A stretch of 64,000 bases of DNA from Caecitellus pseudoparvulus. Its lineage: Eukaryota; Bigyra: Bicosoecida. How positions within the stretch are numbered: position 1 is the stretch's first letter; the number at the start of each line of letters is the position of its first letter. The notes under the pieces were generated by a model. The model saw only the letters and a program-made list of their open reading frames with translations, was not told where the DNA came from and made no database searches. A program made the position numbers and the translations under genes. The DNA lies in NCBI GenBank assembly GCA_965644315.1, contig CBFFRQ010000018.1:744001-808000 (forward strand), given 5' to 3'. Shown one piece after another: positions 55,858 through 64,000 of the stretch.

Positions 55858-56537
55858 TCACTTCCGAGCGGAGGCAGACTTCAAGGCGCGGTATCCACCG
55901 AGTCCTCCCCCCCACTGAAGGCCAAGGTAGCTGTCCAAGTGCTTGTCGAACAGGGAGCACTTGATGACGTTGTCCTGTGCTTGAAAGGGGTTCATGGCGA
56001 CGAATTTCGAGTACAGCAGGTAGACGTCTTGCAGCAATGTGGCAAGGCATTCTGTGCCTTTGGCCGCCGTGACGAAAAACTTCAGCCCTGCGTTGGTACG
56101 GGCGGCAGCGGATGCATGCGAGCCTGTGCCGACTCAGCCTCGGGCACAACATACCCGTCGGGGATTCCAAGCACTCAAGCTGAAAGGTGGACGCGATCAG
56201 AGACTTGACACCCGCCGCTTCCTCTGGTGCAAGCTGCGAAACAAGGTGGTGTTGGCGTGGTGGCGGTGCAAAGACCGCACCCCGCAGCGAGGCGTACCTG
56301 GCCAGTGATAGCGTGCAGGCTGTGAAAGGTGGCGCCTATCGTTAGCAGATCATTACTTGTCAGAGCTGGTGCCCGGTCTGACAGCGTCTGTGGGATGAAA
56401 GGTGCCGCATGGCGCGGGGCAGCTCTGCTGAGCCCTGCAAGTGGTCATACCTTGTGGTACACGAGGCCTCCATTTCGAGACACGACGAAAAGCGTGTGCA
56501 GCGCCTGCTGCCCCGCACTGGCAGCCATGTCGTGCAT
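55858..56537 (-). CDS. TRAPPC4: TRAPP complex subunit 4 (Trs23/synbindin)
   Basis: Model: complement of 55858-56087, 56155-56233, 56298-56387 and 56451-56537 (161 aa), introns 63-67 nt. The longin-like fold of the family is recognisable exon by exon: LHTLFVVSRNGGLVYHK, then ALTSNDLLTIGATFHSLHAI, then QLAPEEAAGVKSLIASTFQL with ECLESPTGLKFFVTA crossing the last junction, and LYSKFVAMNPFQAQDNVIKC with SLFDKHLDSYLG. TRAPPC4 is a core subunit of the GEF for Rab1/Ypt1 in ER-Golgi traffic. It is ~60 residues shorter than human TRAPPC4 because the PDZ-like insertion near the N terminus is missing. Confidence 0.86.
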
Positions 56538-56612
56538 TGAAGCTGGTGAAACCCCCGCGGTGCACAATGGACATTGGCGGCGTACGTTTGGTTTGCAAAT
56601 GGGCAGCAGCTG

Positions 56613-59600
56613 TCAGACGCCTGCCGCCTGAAGACCAGCACAAAACGCAGCCCCCCTGGCCGAGGCAGCCCGCCAGAGCAGCACCAGCAGCGCGATGAGG
56701 CGCATGCCTGCACCCATGCCCCACAGAACCCCGATGTCCATGGGCCCAGCAGCAGGGTTGAAGCCAAATTTGCCTTCCACCAAGGCTTGCACGTCTTCCG
56801 CCCACACAGGCGGCCACTGTGCCGTCTCCCCTACCACCAGCGCCTCCACGGCATACAATGAGTAGGATGCCCCCACCACCACGCGCATGAGCGGGCCGCC
56901 TGCATCGAGCAGGCGGGGGAGCGGTGGGGCAGTCCCTGCGATCATTGCAAAGATGACAACCAGCAGGACAGTGGCCACTGTGGCCGAGCGAAGCGGAAGT
57001 AGCGTGGAAAAAAGGAAACCCACGCCTGAGGTGCAGTAAACGACAGAAAAAAGTGTCCCATACAGGTATGCAAGGCTAGCTCGGGGTGAAGAGAAGGTGT
57101 AGAACCACAGCAAGAAGACTAGCGGGGCAACCACCTCCTCGGGCAAGTGTGCGGTAATCTTGCCAAGAAAGTACCCTGATGGACTCAAGCCCATGCCCGC
57201 TTCACGATGCCACACCTGCCCTTCCCAACCAAAGAGGCGCGTCGCCGTGATGGCTGACGCCATGCCCACAGACAACACCATGAGTTGAGCAATTGCAGGC
57301 ACATCCGACAGCTCGTAGTCCCGGTATGCCACTCCGAGGACGAGGCCTGGAATCATGACTAGCAGCAGGTCTGTGGTCAGTGTGACGGGGTGGGCTAGCA
57401 GTTGCACCATGGCTCGGTGTGTGAAGGCCCACAGGGCAGAACAGGCCCCCAGCTGCACCCTTGGTGTGTACCCTTGAGCCCCCATAGCCGTGCCAGCAGC
57501 AGCCGCCGCAAGCGGGATCCGGTAGTGAGCTGAGACATTCCGCCGAGGACTGGCAGCAGCAGCGGCTCGCAAGACAGACAAAGCGTCCTCAGGTTCAATC
57601 TCAGTGCAATCAGTGTCCATGGTGCCTCGTCGCTGGGGCTCCACACCACTGACACGGGGCTGAAGCACGCTTGCCGAAGAACAAGCCGCTTTGAGGTGTG
57701 GAGGAAGGCGCCCAGCCTCCTTCAGCTCCTCCCACATCGATGCGAGATCACCTGGGCCCATTGCAGAGCGGCCCTTGGCCATTGGTGCTCGGTTTGGACT
57801 CTCCGACGGCTGCGAGAAGCCTGAGAGGATATCCAGGAGAAAGTCCACCGTGGATGCACCGCCTGCAGGCGGTCGAGCATACCCCTGCGACACAAAGTAC
57901 GGAACAGCCCCGGACGGTGGACCCAAGAAGGCAGTGCTCCCAACAGCATCCAGCAGCAAAACCCTGTCAAACGTTGCGAAGATCTCTGAGCGTGTGCACG
58001 CCAACGCCACGACGACTGTGACTCCGTTCCCAGCCAAAGCATGCAAGGCAGACAGCACCCGCGCCGCAGACATGGGCGGCAATCCATCCACAGGATTTTC
58101 CACACAGAGCAGCGCTGGGTCTGCCACTAGCTCCACTCCCAGGGACAGAAGACGGCGCGCTTCCGGGGTGATGGTCTTGCCCAAGTCCCCGTCGCCGGCG
58201 CTAGTTTCGGCGCCGCTCTGTGCTCCTCCCACACGCCAGTCTTGCACATCAAGCAGCCCCAGCAGATCCAACACGTCGCCGACCATGTTGACAGCTGCCT
58301 TGCGGGGTGTTGAGCGAGGAAGGCGCTGCCGAGCGTAGAATTTAAGCGTCTCACGGACAGTGAGCTCTGGGTGCAGGAGAGCCCGGGCAGGGACATACCC
58401 CACGTCGCTCACACACTCTGCCACATCCCCGACCTGGCCATTTATCATCACAGAGCCAGTGGTAGTCCCCCGGGCCTCCCGCGCGGCAAGTAACCGAAGA
58501 AGACTTCGGGCAAGCCCGCTGCCTGGCGGGGCGAGCACAGCGGTGACACTTCCCGCTGGCAGCGAGGCGGTAACGCCTGCCAACGCAACCTGCCTCTCAG
58601 CAGTCCGACTGCAGCATCCAGCTGCTGCCGTGCGCAGACCAAGCTGCTGCAAGTCCAGATTCATGCGCCACCGCTTGGCCTTGAACGACCGCAGGTGACC
58701 ATGTGGGTTGACAAGCAGTCCAAATGCCCCGGTGGCGGCACCATCATGCGCGCCCCCATCTGATGCTAGAGACCCCCCCCTTGCCGCTGCAACTCGGCCT
58801 GCTCGTCCACCAGCTGCTCCAGGGGACGCCCTGTCAGCCGCCAAGCCAGGCGCTGGAGAGCCCGAATCCATTGCAGCAGCTTGGCGCAGAATTTGCTGCT
58901 TTGACCTGCGGCTTTCACGCAGCCTTGAGCAGCTGCATGCCACAAGGCGCCGAAGCAGCAGTGCCAACGCCAAGAGAATGAAGGCAAGTGCGATGGTCAC
59001 GCCAAAGTCAGGCGAGTCTACCCCTCCCTTGCAGCTTGCAAGCACTGGGCAGCTGACTGGCCGATCGAAGCCTGCCTTACAGAAGGAGCCCGCGGGACAG
59101 GAAGCCCGCACTGCAGGCCCAGGGCAGTAATAAGTGGAAGGGCACTTGGCATCCTCCCCCGCCCCTGTGCACAACGGCTCACCGAGCACCATGCGCGGCG
59201 CTTCGCCGCCAACGCAGACTGCAGGCGAAGAAGCCGTCGCGTTCCGCAGCAGTCTCCCCCCAGGGCAGTATGCACCTACCGAGCATGGGTGTGCGCACAC
59301 AAAGCTGTGAAGAAGAGCTCAAGGGGAATGCGGCCCCCACAGCTGGGTTGTAGGTGCAATTACCGCACTCACGCGTTGGGGCAAAAAAAGCCATCTGGGC
59401 ACGAGGCCGTCGTGCGGACAGTGCCATTCGCTGTGTCATAAATCTGGGTGTACAGCCCTGGTGCGCATGCTGCCTCTGAATCCCCGTAGCTGCAAAAAAT
59501 CCATGCTGCATGTAACGATGGCCTGGTGCAAGCAACCAAGCATAGCACGCACCGGCAGTGCTGCTTGTCATAGCTTGACCGAGCCGCCGCTTGAAGCTGC

Positions 59601-59664
59601 TGTGCAGAGCAGACGCTGGCTTGTGTTACAGTCACACCCTTGCCTGTCATTTCAATCGCTTGCA
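56613..59664 (-). CDS. ABCG24/28-like half transporter with degenerate ATPase (5' end incomplete)
   Basis: Model: complement of 56613-59304, 59373-59489 and 59553-59664, in frame for 973 codons; the first exon(s), including the signal peptide, must lie above 59664 and were not found. The N-terminal part is Cys-rich (SCPDGFFCPNAFVCAHPCSV, then CPSTYYCPGPAVRASCPAGS), as in plant ABCG24/28, followed by a membrane segment (FGVTIALAFILLALALLLRR). The nucleotide-binding domain is aligned but altered: Walker A reads APPGSGLARS without Lys, the signature reads ITPEARRLLSLG in place of SGG, and Walker B reads CVENPVDGL where DEPTSGL is usual. A full ABC2-type six-helix domain follows. The reading frame is intact, so it is not an obvious pseudogene. 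ATP hydrolysis by this half alone is unlikely. Confidence 0.82.
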
Positions 59665-60091
59665 CTGTGCCCTAGCAGCGCCGTCAGCGCTGCAGCAAGC
59701 CACCTTGCTGCGGAGAGCTGGCCAAGTCCGACCTACAGAGCACTGAGTTAGCGGGATGGGCTGCAGAGGGTGCGGGTGGGGTCTGCAGTGAAGTGTCTTG
59801 ATTGTGATTGACAGGATTTGCTTGCGGGATTGAAGTGCGGGCTGCTGGAACAGAGTGCACAACAAGGAGTCCGTCCAGATTGAATCAAAGCCAAGCGCTG
59901 TGCTGTTTGCACCGCCGCTGCATTGAGGCTGATCTGCGGAGTGACAAAAAAGCCGATGGCGGTTCACGGTATTTTCCTTCCACCTCACGCAATCCAGGGC
60001 GCGAGAAGAGTCACGAAGTTTCCTGCTGTCGCCTTCGAGGTGAGCAAGCACAACGCAACTCTGCTTGCCGTCCGCTGCTGAGAGTGCACCC
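59665..60091. promoter_or_regulatory. Shared upstream region of the ABCG gene and the large 3'-terminal gene
   Basis: About 430 bp separate the first ABCG exon found (-) and the start of the large gene (+). The missing 5' exon of the ABCG gene should be here or within the neighbour. A minus-strand frame (59647-60105, ~150 codons) is open but has no leader-like hydrophobic start. Confidence 0.35.
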
Positions 60092-63000
60092 ATGGCCTCA
60101 GTCAAAGGTGGCGCCCCATCGCTGGAGGATCATACAAGGGGGTGGAATGCTGATTCAGAGCGGATTTGGGTGTCTGGTGCTTGGGCTGGGCATTTCGGTG
60201 GTGCGTGAGGCCTCGCCAATGCCTGCGTTTCAGGCAGCCAACTGCCGTTTCAACACGCCAAACTCGCGCTGCCACGTCGCGCTGCACTGCCCGTGTCCTT
60301 CGCAGATGCGTTCATTGACGATACCGAATTGGAGGGTGGACAATTGCCACCGTCTCTGAGAGCACTGTCCAACATCCTTTCTGACCTCGCTGTGGGCCAT
60401 GGCGTGTTGCCGCTCTCGGAACGAGAGCGGGGCATCCTGGCGGGGATCAGTCGTCACTTCGCAGACGCTGCAGAGTTCGGGGACCGCTCCTCAGGCGCAT
60501 CAGGGCGCAACATTCCTATCTTCTTGAGGTCCTGGCATGAGCGCCTGGTGTCCATGCAAGTCGGGGAGCTGCAGGTGGTTCCAGGCGGCTGGGCTTCCAA
60601 GCCGGCCGGACACGCCATCATGTATGTCATTGAGCGCACTGGGGAGGACTCCATGAACTTCGTCATTTGCAACACGGGACAAGGTGTAAACCAGCACCCC
60701 GAGCGCCCTGGTCACCCGAAAAGGTCGTTCCGTACCTCGATCGTCCTGCGTGGCATCTCCTTGCAGCGCTTTGCGGATGAGGGAGTGTTGTACCTGCTCA
60801 CGCAACTGCGCACGACGCCGCGAAAGATGCATGGCCCCCTCATTGTGTATGACGTGCTTGTACCTCATCTCACTGGGAAGCCCCTCACAGAACTCATCGA
60901 AGCCACAGAGGTGGCCTATGGAAGCTGGGCCGAGGGCAGCCTTCTGCCAGACCAGAGCGATGCAGTGCTGGACACCCCTGGCGTTTCCAGCAGCGGTGAT
61001 CCGGCGTTGCCGACCGCTGGCCCAGCATTGGGCCACTCACCTTGGGCGTCCCCTCAGCGCTCTGGCACTTGCTACTATCGTGCGGTGCTGGCTTGCCTGA
61101 AGTACTTGCTGCACAGGTGGGGGGTGCCACTGGATCGTGTGAAGGCCATCACGCTGGCCCTTCGCTGTGGGTACTTGGCAGTTGCCCTTCGGCAGTTGAA
61201 AGCTCAGGCTGGTCTCACCAGTGACACCCTGGCAGACTTGCCGCCAGCACCAGCGTCCGGCATTCCACTCGTTCGGGCTGCTTCTTCCTCTCTGCGCATT
61301 GGCCTGCCCGACGAAAAGCACGTGCTGGAGCTCAAGCACTGGGAAACGAAAATGCTTGAGCTTGGTGTTCAGCTGACTGCTCATGCCGCAGGCAAAGCAG
61401 TGCGTGCTGGAATCTTGGACGCCGAGCACATCTGCAGCGTGGCCGACTTGGTCCGAGGAGTTCACGCTTTCATTGGTGGGGATGAGGGACAGTTCTTGGC
61501 GCCGCCCCCAGGAACACCCCTCTTGACTCCCGCACAAGCGGCAGCTCTTGGCGCAGATCCTGCCATCACCCAAGTGGCAGTGGCGGGCGCCCCGGAACCT
61601 GCTTTGGGCGGCCTTCGGCTCAGGGTGAAAGTTGGCATGTCCGCTCTGGAGGATGCCGCGCATGAAGGCCTGATAAGTGCGGGGGACTTTGGCGGAGCGA
61701 GCGAGCAGAAGGTGTGCACTGAAACCACTGAAGACCAGCCTCTTGTCACTGTGTATGTGACTGGGGCTTCTCTCAGTCTGCCCCCCCTGCTGCAGCTAAA
61801 CGCTGATGCGCTGGTCGAGGATGACGCTGTGCAAGCGTTGACCGAAGCGAGCCCTGCGGAAGTACTGGCATCCCCCACGTCAGCGAGCCCTGTGCTGTTG
61901 GAGCGCTTGCAAGCTTGGAGTGGCTTTGACCTGCTCGCCAGTGATGAGGACACCCGTGTGTTCCAAGGCGAGCCTGCAGAGGCCGCAGCAGACTCCTTTG
62001 TGGACCTGACCTTGAGGTTTCCCGGCGAGGACCAGGCTACTGAGCTGCACCGTTTGGCAGCTGCTGCCGCGAAGTCGGCCATTGAAGGCCCCTGCCTTGA
62101 CGAAGCTGCAGAGCTTGACCCGCAGCAAGCCCACGCTGCGGCACACCCGAAGCGTGTAGACCAAGCGCTGAGCTGGGAAGAGACGTTGGCGGCTTTGGCA
62201 GCAACTGAAAAGGCATGCGACGAGGTTCGTCAGAAAGGGGGCGCATCGTCCTCTGCCTCACAGAGCCCGCTACACACCGTGATGTCCATCGTTGAGCACA
62301 CCATGCTGGAGGTCCTGCCTGCTCCCGTGGCGTGGAGTGAGCGTCGGGCCGCCACGGGCGTGGTGGACGCTTGGACGCCTGCATCTGTCACTATCAGCGA
62401 GCAGCGAAGCGCTCTAGCCATCATCTTCTCCCTCTTTTGCCACTACACTTCTGCGTGGCGCTCGCTGCCTTACGATCGCAACGCTGCGGGGGCACATCAA
62501 GTCACTGCAGCAGCCCTGGCAGCAGCCTTTGACTCAACGCTCCGCCTCGTTGCAAGTGATGAGCCTTCCCCTCTGTCCCTGCTTTTGCAAGGTGTGAATG
62601 ATGCATGGGCTTCAAAGTTTGCCATCCCCCTCGTACCGTTGATCGAGGCGGCAGGCATTGAAATTGCCACAGACCGAGCGGAGGCGGCCGCGGCCAGGGC
62701 TGCCAGCCGTCGTGCGCAAGGCGAATCCGACACAAAAGACGACCGGCCTGTGCAGGAAATCCTACTTGATCGACCAGCATACCGTTATGCTGCAGCGTGG
62801 GCTTGCGCGCCTGGCACCTCCCTGCCCAAGTTTGCCCCTGCCTTCACCTTGGACTACCACGAATGGGGCCAGCCCCACACCACCCTGCTGGCATTGACAG
62901 ACACTGCTCTTTTTGCTGGGTACCCCCATGCTGCCTCAAGGAGGAGCCAAGTTGCTGCGTACTTTTCTGAGCTTGCTACCGCTTCACAGAGCAAGGGCAG

Positions 63001-64000
63001 AGACATGGCTGCGCCGCCCGCTCCTGGGCAGGAAGTACGAGCGCCCTCCGCCAAAGCAAGTGCCCTGGCACTGCCCCAGAAAGGGGGCAGGTTCGGATCT
63101 TCCATCAAGTTCAAGGAAGAAGATGCCTGGAGCGAGTTTACTACGTTTTTGCTGGCGGACATGAAGCGCGACAGTTGCCTGCCCCCGTCTGCCCCTGCGC
63201 TGCCCTTCACCGACACTCAAGTTGCGTCAGCAGCAGCCCGCGGTCAAGGCAGCTTCATGTACGTCGGCTACTGGATGAGTGAAGAGTGGGAAGAATTCCC
63301 GGAGTATGGACTGCTTCGTGATTTCCTGGTTGCCGTCACAAGCTCTGCCTTTATTTCAGTTCGGGGCAGCTCCGTGCTCCCCGGGGCACAAGGAGAGTAC
63401 TACCCTGATGACATGCACTCTTCCTGGGCGGTGACAAGGAACTATGCGGCAGAGGGACATGGGCAAGGGGACGACATTGACATGCAGATCAAGCACATGG
63501 GAGGTGACCTGCGCCCACGGGCGCCTGGCTCAGTTGAGACGGCAACGCTGAGCGACGGCCTGGCCCTTGTCGGCCTGAAAAGCTCTGTCCGCCCATCCAC
63601 AGCAGCTGGCTCACGCCCAGGTGGCTCTGGTGGGCTCATGTCAACAATCATGCAGGCGATGATGTCTGGCGACCCAGCCAGTGCTCAGGATGCCATGCTG
63701 GAGGCAGCAGAAGCAGCTGGAATTGAACTTCCAGACGACCCAAACGACCCACAACAAGGCATGGCCTTTATTTCTCGCCTCATGCAGAGCGGAGTGGGCG
63801 GCAGCGGGATGCCGGGGGGGATGCCCATGGGAGGCGTGCCGCCCGGGGCAACCCCAGGAGCGCCTGGGCAATGCCCCATGCAGACGCCAGTGCTTACCGC
63901 TCAGACACTGGATGACGCTGCGCATGTGAACCATGCCTTGGTCGCACCATTCGATGTGCTCCTGCAGCGCCCTGGTCCAGTCCAAGCTGCCGCTGGAGAG
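60092..64000 (+). CDS. Very large uncharacterised protein, 3' truncated by the window
   Basis: Model: 60092-60200 and 60234 onward; the frame is still open at 64000 (at least 1,292 codons). Exon 1 (MASVKGGAPSLEDHTRGWN) ends G|GTGCGTGAG and a very short 33-nt intron, which contains an in-frame TGA, ends TTTCAG. The chain is globular and acidic, with no membrane segments. Two conserved-looking blocks are SKPAGHAIMYVIERTGEDSM with NFVICNTGQGVNQHPERP (residues ~158-195), and RSGTCYYRAVLACLKYLLHR (~311-330). The second strongly recalls the ubiquitin-protease Cys box. A Gly/Met/Pro-rich stretch (GMPGGMPMGGVPPGATPGAP) lies near the window end. I do not recognise the family; further introns near 63,850 are possible. 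Confidence 0.7.

Noticed and set aside
1-64000. CRISPR arrays, tRNA or rRNA genes, insertion sequences, viral genes and toxin genes.
   Set aside because: None was seen. The DNA is intron-bearing eukaryotic sequence; reading by eye could miss a single tRNA.

Overview
The window is eukaryotic nuclear DNA, probably from a GC-rich, gene-dense protist or alga. Most genes carry short GT-AG introns, many of 58-110 nt. The gene set (eIF2-gamma, SAC1, TRAPPC4, FIS1, WDHD1/Ctf4, a two-pore channel) is purely eukaryotic, with no bacterial operon structure. A DHBP synthase (riboflavin synthesis) and an ABCG24/28-type half transporter argue against an animal and suggest an alga, oomycete-like or other free-living protist. 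The species cannot be named from the sequence. I joined exons by hand; where a model is given, exon lengths sum to a multiple of three, splice phases match, and family motifs continue across the junctions.

Layout. 433-3855 is a tandem array of three ~1,175-bp units, each with one ~228-codon ORF of unknown function. 3911-12864 holds WDHD1/Ctf4 (-), a cystinosin-like PQ-loop protein (-), a small three-exon gene (+) and SAC1 phosphoinositide phosphatase (-). 13689-19608 holds a large disordered protein (+), a small membrane-anchored protein (+), a coiled-coil protein (-) and a MaoC-type hydratase (+). 19663-26559 holds mitochondrial methylcrotonyl-CoA carboxylase beta (-), a 109-aa gene (-) and an uncharacterised 695-aa protein (-). 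27745-32668 holds a sphingoid-base-phosphate phosphatase (+), DHBP synthase (+) and a secreted DUF676 lipase (-). 33178-40243 holds a two-pore channel (+), a Rho GEF (-) and an FkbM methyltransferase (-). 40476-51110 holds eIF2-gamma (+), a doubtful small gene (-) and a 2,462-aa ARM/WW-like/PH protein (+). 51144-59664 holds FIS1 (-), a TMEM175-like channel (-), a DUF1295 membrane enzyme (+), TRAPPC4 (-) and an ABCG24-like protein with a damaged ATPase (-). 60092-64000 holds the 5' part of a very large uncharacterised protein (+).

These are mostly independent housekeeping genes, not a pathway. A loose endomembrane theme (SAC1, PQ-loop, two-pore channel, TMEM175-like, TRAPPC4, sphingolipid phosphatase) is noted but may be chance. 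The strongest second-look items are the coding tandem array with a sharp identity breakpoint, the ABCG protein lacking key ATPase residues, the large protein with a ubiquitin-protease-like Cys box in an unusual motif order, and a 77-bp element found both inside an eIF2-gamma intron and just after the gene.
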